Shown here piece after piece: positions 1 through 7,025 of a stretch of DNA of 9,416 nucleotides. Within the stretch, counting starts at the first letter, position 1. Every line of letters starts with the position of its first letter. The stretch spans positions 1 through 9,416 of the forward strand of contig CAKZIH010000115.1 in NCBI GenBank assembly GCA_936931335.1, in the 5' to 3' direction. The notes below the pieces were generated by a model. That model worked only from the letters and a program-made list of their open reading frames with translations, did not search any database and had not been told where the DNA came from. The translations under genes were made by a program, and so were the position numbers. The stretch is from an uncultured Nostocoides sp. (GTDB taxonomy: Bacteria > Actinomycetota > Actinomycetes > Actinomycetales > Dermatophilaceae).

Positions 1-23
1 CGATCTGGACTCCGCTCCGGTGA
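1..23 (+). CDS. Possible 3' end of the preceding gene (only 7 codons visible)
   Basis: In the frame starting at base 3 the sequence reads I-W-T-P-L-R and then a TGA at 21-23. That TGA overlaps the GTG at 20 as GTGA, the same stop/start arrangement found at five other junctions in this window. This suggests that an upstream gene of the same operon ends here; in mycobacteria the gene in this area is a HAD-type hydrolase. Seven codons cannot identify a protein. The alternative is that the next reading frame simply continues leftwards past base 1, which would make this stop accidental. Confidence 0.3.
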
Positions 24-1114
24 CCGCGACCGGGCGCACTCGCCGGCCAGTTCGGCGGGAATTCTCACTCGCTGCCGCCCTGGCGGAGGCCGGGTCCGCC
101 GGCACCGGTGACTCGGGAACGGCGCAGCCCAGTGACGGCACGCCGGTGAACCAGACCTCGGCGCGCCTGACCCGGAAGCGGGCCTCCACCGCTGCTTCGG
201 GTATCCCGGCCAGGGGTACGTCGGCGAACGGCACCCGGTCTGCAGCGGCGGGGACCCGCAAGGCTGGGTCGGCCAAAAAGGCTGCGGCGCAGCCGCGCTC
301 GGCCTCCGGCTCCGGGACTCACTTCGGCGCCGCCCGGAAGACCACGGCGAGCGAGACCGCCGCCCCCACGAACTCGCGTCCGGCAACCAGTTCCCGCTCT
401 CGGGCTGGCGGTACGCGCACGAGCGCGGCGCGCAAGGCGACCACTGCCGCCCAGTCGCGTCCCACAACCGCCTCTCGTTCCGAGGCAACGGGTTCTCGAA
501 AGTCGGCGGGAAGCCCGGCCGCCGCGAAGTCGTCACCCAGCGCTAAGTCGTCGCCGAGCGCCAGCGCGGCCAACAGCGCAACGCCGGCCGCCAAGACGGC
601 TAGTCGCAAGACCTCCACCGCGTCGCCGAGTGCCAAGGCCACGAAGTCAACCACCGCGAAGTCGGCCACCGCCAAGACCATAACCGCCAAGACAACCACT
701 GCCAAGACCGCGGCAGCGAAGTCAACCGCAGCCAAGACCTCGCGTGCGAAGACCGCTGGCGCCAAGACCACGGCTGTCAAGAGTGCGGCCGCGAAGCGCG
801 CCAGTGGCAGTGTCTCGACCAGGAAGGCCACCAGCGCGAAGACGGCCAGCGCGAAGACACCCAGTCCCAAAGCTGCCGAGCTGCCCACCTCCGACACCCC
901 TACCTCTCACACCACTACTTCGGGCATCACCGCCTCCGAAAGCGCCAGGATGGACTCGCCCTCCACCGGCACGGACCGCCCGGAGGTTCCCGCCACCGAG
1001 ACCCCTTCCGCCCAAGCGCCCGCCAACACGGCAGCCCCAACGAATCCCGGTACGGAACCGGCGGCCGCGGCGGAAGGCGAAAACGGCCCTACCGGCTCCA
1101 CCGACGAGTCATGA
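20..1114 (+). CDS. Lys/Ala/Ser/Thr-rich low-complexity protein with histone-tail-like repeats, function unknown
   Basis: The product is 364 residues with no recognisable globular domain, signal peptide or membrane segment. Residues 1-284 are basic and made mostly of Ala, Ser, Thr, Lys and Arg. Residues 208-262 form eleven pentapeptides of the type A-K-(S/T)-x-x. A shorter repeat A-K-S-S-P-S occurs twice at 169-180, and S-A-K-T-x repeats follow near 272. The last lysine is K284; the final 80 residues are Thr/Pro/Ala-rich with many Asp and Glu, so the charge is strongly bipolar. Such Lys/Ala tails are known from bacterial histone H1-like proteins and the C-terminus of actinobacterial HU (HupB), which bind DNA, but no HU domain is visible, so a nucleic-acid role is inference only. 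The GTG at 20 fits a GTGA overlap with an upstream stop, but has no clear ribosome binding site, and the frame stays open to the left edge, so the gene may begin further upstream. It overlaps the next gene by ATGA. Confidence 0.6.
   Translation: MTATGRTRRPVRREFSLAAALAEAGSAGTGDSGTAQPSDGTPVNQTSARLTRKRASTAASGIPARGTSANGTRSAAAGTRKAGSAKKAAAQPRSASGSGTHFGAARKTTASETAAPTNSRPATSSRSRAGGTRTSAARKATTAAQSRPTTASRSEATGSRKSAGSPAAAKSSPSAKSSPSASAANSATPAAKTASRKTSTASPSAKATKSTTAKSATAKTITAKTTTAKTAAAKSTAAKTSRAKTAGAKTTAVKSAAAKRASGSVSTRKATSAKTASAKTPSPKAAELPTSDTPTSHTTTSGITASESARMDSPSTGTDRPEVPATETPSAQAPANTAAPTNPGTEPAAAAEGENGPTGSTDES
524..559 (+). repeat. Two 18-bp tandem units coding A-K-S-S-P-S
   Basis: Bases 524-541 and 542-559 both encode Ala-Lys-Ser-Ser-Pro-Ser, differing only at synonymous third positions. 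It lies in the basic part of the first protein, ahead of the longer 15-bp array. Confidence 0.7.
641..805 (+). repeat. Degenerate 15-bp tandem repeat array (11 units, A-K-S/T-x-x pentapeptides)
   Basis: Eleven consecutive 15-base units run in frame. In order they encode TKSTT, AKSAT, AKTIT, AKTTT, AKTAA, AKSTA, AKTSR, AKTAG, AKTTA, VKSAA and AKRAS. Lysine is fixed at position 2 of every unit and Ser/Thr dominates position 3 (Arg in the last); the other positions drift among Ala, Ser and Thr. The DNA has diverged more than the protein pattern, which suggests selection on the lysine spacing or an old expansion. Confidence 0.85.
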
Positions 1115-1311
1115 GCGAATCCGTACTAGCCGCTGGGGAAACCCCGACCGCCGGGGAACCCCCGGCCACCGGTGACCTCGTCGTGGATGCCGCGATGGCC
1201 GAGCTTGCCGCACTTGACCCCAACGATCTGGACGGGCTGGCCCGGGCGGGCGCCGAGGTCGAACGCGTCCTGCGCGGGCGCCTGGGCGGCATGCCCGGCT
1301 CCCCGGAGTGA
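1111..1311 (+). CDS. Small acidic conserved-position protein (Rv1693-like position)
   Basis: A 66-residue protein that overlaps the stop of the gene before (ATGA, 1111-1114) and the start of tlyA (GTGA, 1308-1311). The first 22 residues are Pro/Thr/Glu/Gly-rich and probably disordered. Residues 23-58 look helical and acidic, with regularly spaced Ala/Leu/Val and Asp/Glu (D-A-A-M-A-E-L-A-A-L, then G-A-E-V-E-R-V-L). M. tuberculosis has a short protein of unknown function, Rv1693, directly before tlyA, so position and size suggest an equivalent, but I cannot confirm homology from the sequence. No motif points to an activity. The overlaps on both sides suggest that it is translated with TlyA. Confidence 0.65.
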   Translation: MSESVLAAGETPTAGEPPATGDLVVDAAMAELAALDPNDLDGLARAGAEVERVLRGRLGGMPGSPE

Positions 1312-2141
1312 GCGAGGCCGGCGGCGCCGCGAAGCGGGCTCGGCTGGATCTGGCCCTAGTCGAGCTCGGGCTGGCGCGTTCACGCGGCCAGGCCCGAGAA
1401 CTGCTGGCCACCGGCGGGGTCTTGGTGAACGGCATACCGGCCGGCAAGGCGTCCACGCCGGTGACCGATAGCGACGTGGTCACCGTGGTGGCCGAACGGG
1501 CGCGCTGGGTCAGCCGGGGCGCCGACAAAATGCTCGCGGCGCTGGCGGCATTCGGCCCCGAGGGGCTGATGGTCGCCGGCCGCCGCGCGCTGGACGTGGG
1601 GGCGAGCACGGGGGGATTCACCCAGGTTCTGGTGGAGCACGGAGCGCGCGAGGTGCTGGCCCTGGATGTGGGCCACGATCAACTCGCGCCCACGGTGGCC
1701 GCGGACCCGCGCGTACGGGACCTGTCCGGGCGGACCGTCCGCGACCTGGCGCCGACGGACCTCGGCGGGCCGGTAGACCTGCTGGTCGCCGACCTCAGTT
1801 TCATCTCGCTCACCTTGGTCATGCCGGACCTGGCCCGGGTATGCCGCCCCGATGCCGACCTGGTGCTGCTGGTCAAACCACAGTTCGAGGTCGGCCGGGC
1901 TCGCCTGGGCAAGAACGGAATCGTGCGCTCCGGGGCGGACCGAGCCGATGCCATCCGCCGGGTCATCACCGCGGCGCAGGACGCCGGATTGTCGGTATGC
2001 GGCCTCGCCGACTCGCCGGTGACCGGTACCCATGGCAATCGCGAGGTCCTGCTCTGGCTGCAGGCCCGGCCGGTTGTCAGTGGGTCATGGCAGGCTCTGT
2101 CGGAACGAATTGACGCGCTGGACGCAGTGAAGGGAGGGTGA
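1308..2141 (+). CDS. tlyA: TlyA family rRNA (cytidine-2'-O)-methyltransferase
   Basis: A 277-residue protein (M. tuberculosis TlyA is 268). TlyA methylates 2'-OH groups of cytidines in 16S and 23S rRNA from S-adenosylmethionine; in mycobacteria loss of it gives capreomycin resistance. Residues about 12-70 form an S4 RNA-binding domain (R-S-R-G-Q-A-R-E-L-L, then V-L-V-N-G). A short linker R-W-V-S-R-G follows, and then an FtsJ/RrmJ-type Rossmann methyltransferase domain. The SAM-binding loop is D96-V-G-A-S-T-G-G-F104. The expected K-D-K-E catalytic residues are visible as K74, D162 (in A-D-L-S-F-I-S-L), K190 (in L-V-K-P-Q-F-E-V-G) and E246. The GTG start at 1308 overlaps the preceding stop by four bases and gives a length typical of the family. 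The old name 'hemolysin' is misleading for this role. All key residues are present, so the enzyme should be active. Confidence 0.95.
   Translation: MSEAGGAAKRARLDLALVELGLARSRGQARELLATGGVLVNGIPAGKASTPVTDSDVVTVVAERARWVSRGADKMLAALAAFGPEGLMVAGRRALDVGASTGGFTQVLVEHGAREVLALDVGHDQLAPTVAADPRVRDLSGRTVRDLAPTDLGGPVDLLVADLSFISLTLVMPDLARVCRPDADLVLLVKPQFEVGRARLGKNGIVRSGADRADAIRRVITAAQDAGLSVCGLADSPVTGTHGNREVLLWLQARPVVSGSWQALSERIDALDAVKGG
2130..2137 (+). promoter_or_regulatory. Strong ribosome binding site of nadK
   Basis: The sequence AAGGGAGG lies inside the last codons of tlyA and ends seven bases before the ATG at 2145. It is the best Shine-Dalgarno match in the window; most other starts here lack a clear one and probably rely on coupling through overlapping stop codons. 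It fixes the nadK start. Confidence 0.8.
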
Positions 2142-2144
2142 GCG

Positions 2145-3065
2145 ATGCGCTATCTGCGACTGGTCGTGCACCCGCATCGTCCGGTGGCCGCCGAGCATGC
2201 GGCGATGGTGATCGAGCGGCTCGCGTCCGCCGACGTGGCGGTGCTCGTGGACCGGGGGACCGCCGCGGCCTTGCCGGACGGTATCCCGGCCGTGGTCGAG
2301 GACCCTGAGGAGGTGCCGGCGCGAGAGACCGAGCTCGTTGTCGTTCTCGGCGGTGACGGCACCATCCTGCGTGGGGCCGAGCTGTCCCGGGGGAGCGGAG
2401 CGCCCCTGCTGGGGATCAACCTGGGGCACGTCGGCTTCCTGGCCGAGTCGGAACGAGAGGACCTCGACGACACGATCGAGCGCATCCTGGACCGCGACTA
2501 CACGGTCCAGGACCGGATGACGCTCGAGGTGGTGGGTCTGCTTGATGGCGTGGAGATCGCCCGCTCGTGGGCCCTCAACGAGGCCACGGTCGAAAAGGCC
2601 GCCCGCGAGCGGATGCTCGAGCTCACCGTGGAGATCGACGGCCGACCCCTGTCCACGTGGGGTTGCGACGGCGTGGTGATGGCCACCCCGACGGGGTCGA
2701 CGGCATACGCATTCTCGGCCGGGGGGCCGGTGATGTGGCCCGACCTCGAGGCCATGCTGCTGGTGCCGATCAGCGCCCACGCGCTCTTCGCCAGGCCGCT
2801 CGTCATCAGCCCCGATTCGGTCATCGCGATCGAGGTGATGGCGCGCACCGAAGGCAATGGGGTGCTCTGGTGCGATGGACGCCGAGCGGTGGATCTGCCG
2901 CCGGGGGCTCGGGTCGAGGTGCGGCGTTCCGGGCAACCGGTACGCCTGGCGCGGCTCAACGACTCACCCTTCACCGACCGTCTGGTGCGCAAATTCCAGC
3001 TGTCGGTGCACGGCTGGCGTGGGGCGCCGGACGCCGGCGAAGAACCCGGCGGGACCCCACCATGA
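2145..3065 (+). CDS. nadK: NAD kinase (ATP/polyphosphate-dependent)
   Basis: A 306-residue cytoplasmic enzyme, close to the 307 residues of M. tuberculosis PpnK. It phosphorylates NAD+ to NADP+, the only de novo route to NADP. The hallmark G-G-D-G-T motif is at residues 69-73, preceded by the hydrophobic strand L-V-V-V-L. It is followed by G-I-N-L-G-H-V-G-F-L, the N-E motif at N145-E146, and T181-P-T-G-S-T-A-Y188 in the C-terminal beta domain that binds NAD. The C-terminal 15 residues are a Gly/Pro/Glu-rich tail. The ATG at 2145 lies three bases after the tlyA stop behind a strong ribosome binding site. The stop overlaps the recN start as ATGA. The tlyA-nadK-recN order is widely conserved in Actinobacteria and many Firmicutes, which supports the call. 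Confidence 0.97.
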   Translation: MRYLRLVVHPHRPVAAEHAAMVIERLASADVAVLVDRGTAAALPDGIPAVVEDPEEVPARETELVVVLGGDGTILRGAELSRGSGAPLLGINLGHVGFLAESEREDLDDTIERILDRDYTVQDRMTLEVVGLLDGVEIARSWALNEATVEKAARERMLELTVEIDGRPLSTWGCDGVVMATPTGSTAYAFSAGGPVMWPDLEAMLLVPISAHALFARPLVISPDSVIAIEVMARTEGNGVLWCDGRRAVDLPPGARVEVRRSGQPVRLARLNDSPFTDRLVRKFQLSVHGWRGAPDAGEEPGGTPP

Positions 3066-4777
3066 TCGCCGAACTGCGAATCGACGACCTCGGGGTGATC
3101 CAGACCGCGACCCTGCCCTTCCACCCGGGATTCACCGCCGTCACCGGGGAAACCGGGGCCGGCAAGACGATGGTGGTCACCGGTCTCGGCCTGCTCTTCG
3201 GCGGCCGGGCCGACCCCGCGCTGGTCCGCTCGCCAGCGCAGGCTGCTCACCTCGAGGGCATCATCGACGTGCCCGCGGGCCACCCGGCGCTTGCCCGAGC
3301 CGCGGAAGCCGGTGCGGACACGGCCGAGGATCTGATCCTGCATCGCACGGTGTCGGGCGCAGGCCGTGGCCGGGCGTTCGCCGGGGGCCGTTCGGTGCCC
3401 ATCGGCGTGCTGGCGGAATTGGCCGAGCAACTCATCGCGGTGCACGGCCAGTCAGATCAGTGGCGGCTACGCTCTGGCGACCAGCAACGCGAGCTGCTCG
3501 ACGCCTATGCCGGTGCCCCTGTGCAATCGGCATTGCGTCGCTATCGCACCCGCCTGGCTGCGTGGCGCGAGGCGGGGGCGGAGCATGCCCGCCTGAGCGA
3601 GCTGGCCGCCAGTCGTTCGGCCGATCTCGACCTGCTGCGCGCCGGAGTGGAGCGCATCGAGGCGGTGGACCCCAAGGCCGGCGAGGAAGATCAACTGCGC
3701 ACCGAAGTAGAGCGCCTCTCCCACGCAGAGCATCTGCGCGCTGCCGCGAGCGGGGCGGCCGCGGCATTGCTCGGCGAGGAGACCAATGACCAGGCCGGGG
3801 CCGGGGACCTGCTCGCGCGGGCCGGGGCGCTGATGGCCCCCGTGGTCGAGTACGACCCAGCGCTCGCAGAACTCGCCGCCCGCTGCCGGGAGCTCTCATT
3901 GCTCGCCTCCGAGCTGGGCAGCGACCTGACCCGCTATGCCGACGGGGTCGACCTCGACCAGGAACGCTTGGCGCAACTGCAGGAGCGGCGGGCCGAACTG
4001 GCGGGGCTGGCACGGGCATACGGCGGCGACTTGGACGCGGCCCTGCGGTGGCTGGCGGACGCCAGCACCCGGCTGCTCGCGGTCGACTCCGCGGTTGACG
4101 GGCTGGCCGCGGCCGTCGAGCGGCACGTCCAGACCCGGGCCGAGCTGGCCGAGGCCGCCGAGGCCCTCTCGGCGGCCCGCAAGCGTGCCGCAACAAAGGT
4201 GGCCAAGGCGGTCACCGCCGAACTGCGGCATTTGGCCATGGGCTCCGCGGCGCTGCACGTGGAGGTGAACTCCCGAGAGGATGCCGACGCGGCATACGGG
4301 GCGGCTGGGGTCGACGATGTGGAGTTCCTGTTGCGGTCCGGGTCCGGTATGCCGGCCCGTCCGCTCGCCAAGGCGGCGTCCGGGGGCGAGTTGTCCCGCG
4401 TGATGCTCGCCATCGAGGTCGTGCTCGGTGCGGGTGGGCAGAGTGTGCCGACCTATGTCTTCGACGAGGTCGACGCGGGGGTCGGGGGCCGGGCCGCCGT
4501 CGACCTCGGGGCCCGATTGGCCCGGCTGGCGCGCACCGCGCAGGTCATCGTGGTCACCCATCTGCCGCAGGTCGCCGCCTTCGCCAACCGGCACTTGGTG
4601 GTCACCAAGGCCGATGACGGTCGGGTCTCCCGCAGCCACGTTCGAGTGGTCGAGGGCCAGGACCGAGAGGCTGAGATCGCCCGGATGATGGCGGGGTGGG
4701 ACTCGCATACCGCGCGAGGACACGCCCGCGAATTGCTGCAGAGCGCTCAGGCTCGGGCTCAAGAGTGGGACGATTGA
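3062..4777 (+). CDS. recN: DNA repair protein RecN (SMC-like ATPase)
   Basis: A 571-residue protein (E. coli 553, M. tuberculosis 587). RecN is an SMC-family ATPase that acts on double-strand breaks and holds DNA ends or sister duplexes together for RecA-dependent repair. Walker A is G29-E-T-G-A-G-K-T36, in the usual setting after F-T-A-V-T. The RecN motif V-H-G-Q is at 127-130. A long Ala/Glu/Leu/Arg-rich middle (about 150-400) forms the short coiled-coil arm. The C-terminal ATPase half has the ABC signature S440-G-G-E-L-S-R, Walker B ending in D468-E469 followed by V-D-A-G-V-G-G, and the switch histidine H500 in V-T-H-L-P-Q-V-A. The start at ATG 3062 gives the canonical N-terminus M-I-A-E-L-R-I; the same frame is open further upstream but that part only mirrors nadK. 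No typical LexA operator can be placed, since the start lies in nadK. Confidence 0.97.
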   Translation: MIAELRIDDLGVIQTATLPFHPGFTAVTGETGAGKTMVVTGLGLLFGGRADPALVRSPAQAAHLEGIIDVPAGHPALARAAEAGADTAEDLILHRTVSGAGRGRAFAGGRSVPIGVLAELAEQLIAVHGQSDQWRLRSGDQQRELLDAYAGAPVQSALRRYRTRLAAWREAGAEHARLSELAASRSADLDLLRAGVERIEAVDPKAGEEDQLRTEVERLSHAEHLRAAASGAAAALLGEETNDQAGAGDLLARAGALMAPVVEYDPALAELAARCRELSLLASELGSDLTRYADGVDLDQERLAQLQERRAELAGLARAYGGDLDAALRWLADASTRLLAVDSAVDGLAAAVERHVQTRAELAEAAEALSAARKRAATKVAKAVTAELRHLAMGSAALHVEVNSREDADAAYGAAGVDDVEFLLRSGSGMPARPLAKAASGGELSRVMLAIEVVLGAGGQSVPTYVFDEVDAGVGGRAAVDLGARLARLARTAQVIVVTHLPQVAAFANRHLVVTKADDGRVSRSHVRVVEGQDREAEIARMMAGWDSHTARGHARELLQSAQARAQEWDD

Positions 4778-4782
4778 CCGCT

Positions 4783-6054
4783 ATGGCCGCTTCGCTGATC
4801 CGTCGCTCCAAGGAGCCCGCTCCCAGCGGTGCCACCGGGGTCGCGCGCGTGGACCGGCGCACCAAGAACCTCACCAAGCGGTTGCAGCCCGGTGAGATCG
4901 CCGTCATCGACCATGAGGACATCGACCGGGTGTCCGCCGAAGCGCTCGTCGCCTGTCGTCCGGCCGCCGTAGTCAACGCCGCGCACTCGATCAGCGGCCG
5001 CTATCCGAACGCCGGACCCCAGATCATCGTGGCCGCGGGCATTCCGCTGATCGACGCGGCCGGCCCGCAGGCCATGACGGCTATCACGGAAGGGCAATGG
5101 CTGCGGCTGGATCAGGGGCGATTGCTGGCCGCGGACCGCGCGCCCGGTGGTGCGCACGCGATGGGATCCCAGCTAGGGGAGGCTCACTCGGGCGCGGCCG
5201 GGGCACGGGCCCACGTCGCGGAGCCGGAGGCGCTGGCGACGGGCAGCCCGCTGTCGGCGCAGGACATCGATGAGGCGATGGCCCGGGCCCGCGAAGGACT
5301 CTCCGCGCAATTGCAATCCTTCGCCGAGAACACGATGGAGTACCTGGTCCGGGAGAAGGACCTGCTCCTCGATGGCGTGGGCGTGCCCGTCATCACGACG
5401 CAGATCGAGGGGCGGCACGCGCTCATCGTGGTGCGGGGCTACCACTACCGCGAGGACCTGCAGGCGCTGCGGCACTACATCCGGGAGTTCAAGCCGGTGC
5501 TCATCGGGGTCGACGGTGGCGCCGATGCGCTGCTCGAGGCCAAGGCCACCCCGCACCTCATCGTCGGGGATATGGATTCGGTGTCCGATCGGGCGCTGAC
5601 CTGCGGCGCCGAGATCGTTGTGCACGCCTACCGGGATGGGCGGGCGCCCGGGGCGGAGCGGGTGCGCTCCCTCGGTGTGGAGCCGGTGGTCTTCCCGGCC
5701 ACCGGCACCAGTGAGGATGTGGCGATGCTGCTGGCCGACGACAAGGGGGCCAGCTTGATCGTCGCCGTGGGGACCCATGCCACTCTCGTCGAGTTCTTGG
5801 ACAAGGGCCGGGCCGGGATGGCGAGCACCTTCCTGACCCGCCTGCGGATCGGTTCCAAACTCATCGACGCCAAGGGCGTCAGTCGGCTGTATCGCTCCCG
5901 GATCTCGGCCTGGACGATGCTCGCGATGCTCTTCGTCGGGCTCGCCGTGCTCGCGCTCGCGATGTGGGCCACGCCCGGGGGTGAGGTGATCCTGCAGCTG
6001 CTGGGCGCACGATGGGACGATCTGTGGGCCGCCATCGTTGGGATTTTTACGTGA
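4783..6054 (+). CDS. steA: SteA-like cytokinetic ring protein, TPK-like fold with C-terminal membrane segment
   Basis: A 423-residue protein matching the Rv1697/SteA family. In Corynebacterium glutamicum SteA works with SteB in cell separation, in the RipC-FtsEX pathway. The N-terminal part has the family stretch G-V-A-R-V-D-R followed by A-A-V-V-N-A-A-H-S-I-S-G-R-Y-P-N. The middle is a thiamin-pyrophosphokinase-like domain with D244-G-G-A-D248 and G262-D-M-D-S266. Then come S-T-F-L-T-R-L-R-I-G and a hydrophobic segment at about 376-396, followed by a short amphipathic tail. Residues about 122-156 form an Ala/Gly-rich stretch that seems absent from the mycobacterial protein as I remember it. 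I chose ATG 4783, five bases after the recN stop; TTG 4774 is an alternative that would overlap that stop as TTGA and add three residues. The stop overlaps the steB start as GTGA, consistent with the two partners being made together. Whether it has any kinase activity is unknown. Confidence 0.88.
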   Translation: MAASLIRRSKEPAPSGATGVARVDRRTKNLTKRLQPGEIAVIDHEDIDRVSAEALVACRPAAVVNAAHSISGRYPNAGPQIIVAAGIPLIDAAGPQAMTAITEGQWLRLDQGRLLAADRAPGGAHAMGSQLGEAHSGAAGARAHVAEPEALATGSPLSAQDIDEAMARAREGLSAQLQSFAENTMEYLVREKDLLLDGVGVPVITTQIEGRHALIVVRGYHYREDLQALRHYIREFKPVLIGVDGGADALLEAKATPHLIVGDMDSVSDRALTCGAEIVVHAYRDGRAPGAERVRSLGVEPVVFPATGTSEDVAMLLADDKGASLIVAVGTHATLVEFLDKGRAGMASTFLTRLRIGSKLIDAKGVSRLYRSRISAWTMLAMLFVGLAVLALAMWATPGGEVILQLLGARWDDLWAAIVGIFT

Positions 6055-7025
6055 TCGATTTTCGCTACCACCTTGTCTCGCTCGCCTCCGTGCTCATCGC
6101 CCTAGCGATCGGCATCGTGCTGGGTGCCGGCCCCCTCAAGGAAGGCATCGGCGAGTCGCTCGGTCAGCAGGTGTCGTCGCTGCGGCAGGAGAAGGATCAA
6201 CTCCGGACCGAGTTGGATGCGGCGACCGCCGAGAACAACGGCCACGCCGCCTTTGAGCGCGCGGCACTCGCCGACCTGGTCGCCGATCGGCTGAGCGGGA
6301 ATTCGGTGGCCGTGGTCACGCTGCCCGGCGCGGCTTCCGGGCTGGTCTCCAACATCGAGGACACCCTCGGTGCGGCCGGTGCGGAACTCGCCGGGCCCGC
6401 GCAGATCGAACAGGCGTGGACGGACCCGGCGCCGGACGCGGTGCAGGAGCGTGCGGCTCTGGCCGGCGAGCTGGCCCCGAAGCTCGGGCTCACGCCCGCC
6501 GAGGATGGGTCGGTGTCCCTAGACGAGGTGCTCGCCGCCGTGCTGACCAATCGCCGCCCGGCCGCCGGCGAGCAGCCAGGGCAGCCGGCCCCCTCCGAGT
6601 CCGAACGGTCCGAAGCGTGGTCGCGGCTGCGGGAAGCCAAGCTCGTCGGTGGGAGCTTTCCCGACACTGCCGCCTCCCTGGTGGTAGTGGTAGGCGCGCC
6701 GCAGATCGCCGTCCCCGCGCAGACCGCCACCACCGACGCGGACCCGCTGGCGGGCCTGGCCCGGCTGGCCTTGGCCCTGGACCGCGGCAGTGACGGCGCG
6801 GTCATCGCCGCCGAAGTGGATCCCACCGTCGCCAACGCGGAGTCGGTGGTCTCCGCCGCGCGCAGCGAGTCGCAGGTGCGGCAGCGGGTGTCGTCCGTCG
6901 ACAACGCCGGCAGCGCCATGGGGCAGGCAAGCATCGTGTTCGCGCTCGCCGAGCAGGACACGGGCGGAGCGGGGCAGTACGGCCGGCTCACCGGCGCCGG
7001 TGCCCTCTTCCCCGATGTCAGCTGA
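6051..7025 (+). CDS. steB: SteB/MctB family membrane-anchored envelope protein
   Basis: A 324-residue protein (M. tuberculosis Rv1698 is 314). The family has two described roles: SteB in corynebacterial cell separation together with SteA, and MctB in mycobacterial copper resistance. The N-terminus is M-I-D-F-R-Y-H followed by a single hydrophobic segment at about 8-27, an uncleaved anchor of signal-anchor type. Residues about 35-63 (Q-Q-V-S-S-L-R-Q-E-K-D-Q-L) are a coiled coil. The rest is an Ala-rich, probably extracytoplasmic domain. Family landmarks near the end are V283-D-N followed by a hydrophobic strand, and Q309-Y-G. A Pro/Ser/Glu-rich loop around 180-190 interrupts the domain. I chose GTG 6051 because it overlaps the steA stop and gives the expected N-terminus; a longer in-frame ATG at 6012 lies inside steA and adds 13 residues that do not fit the family. 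I see no Cys or Met cluster that would mark copper binding, so the cell-separation role is the better guess. Confidence 0.87.
   Translation: MIDFRYHLVSLASVLIALAIGIVLGAGPLKEGIGESLGQQVSSLRQEKDQLRTELDAATAENNGHAAFERAALADLVADRLSGNSVAVVTLPGAASGLVSNIEDTLGAAGAELAGPAQIEQAWTDPAPDAVQERAALAGELAPKLGLTPAEDGSVSLDEVLAAVLTNRRPAAGEQPGQPAPSESERSEAWSRLREAKLVGGSFPDTAASLVVVVGAPQIAVPAQTATTDADPLAGLARLALALDRGSDGAVIAAEVDPTVANAESVVSAARSESQVRQRVSSVDNAGSAMGQASIVFALAEQDTGGAGQYGRLTGAGALFPDVS

Noticed and set aside
641..805. Tandem array considered as a CRISPR or regulatory repeat
   Set aside because: The units are 15 bp, directly adjacent, without spacers, and keep the reading frame with fixed lysines, so they are protein-coding repeats.
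319..897. Minus-strand open frame with a hydrophobic Ala/Val/Leu-rich product (192 codons)
   Set aside because: It is the mirror of the Lys/Ala/Ser/Thr repeats: GCC and AAG codons read backwards give hydrophobic-looking residues. No ribosome binding site or family motif.
1308..2141. Reading TlyA as a pore-forming hemolysin or toxin
   Set aside because: The S4 domain, the SAM-binding loop and the K-D-K-E residues identify an rRNA methyltransferase; no secretion signal or membrane segment is seen.
2567..3061. Upstream extension of the recN frame into nadK
   Set aside because: The extension is Arg/Gly/Ala-rich and overlaps the conserved C-terminal half of NAD kinase. RecN begins at ATG 3062 with its usual N-terminus a few residues before Walker A.
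3432..4196. Minus-strand open frame opposite recN (254 codons)
   Set aside because: The product is Arg/Pro-rich low complexity, and the plus strand encodes the intact coiled-coil part of RecN.
6790..7014. Upstream extension of the GT4 frame into steB
   Set aside because: This part overlaps the conserved C-terminal region of SteB and reads as Arg/Pro/Ser-rich low complexity without hydrophobic helices.
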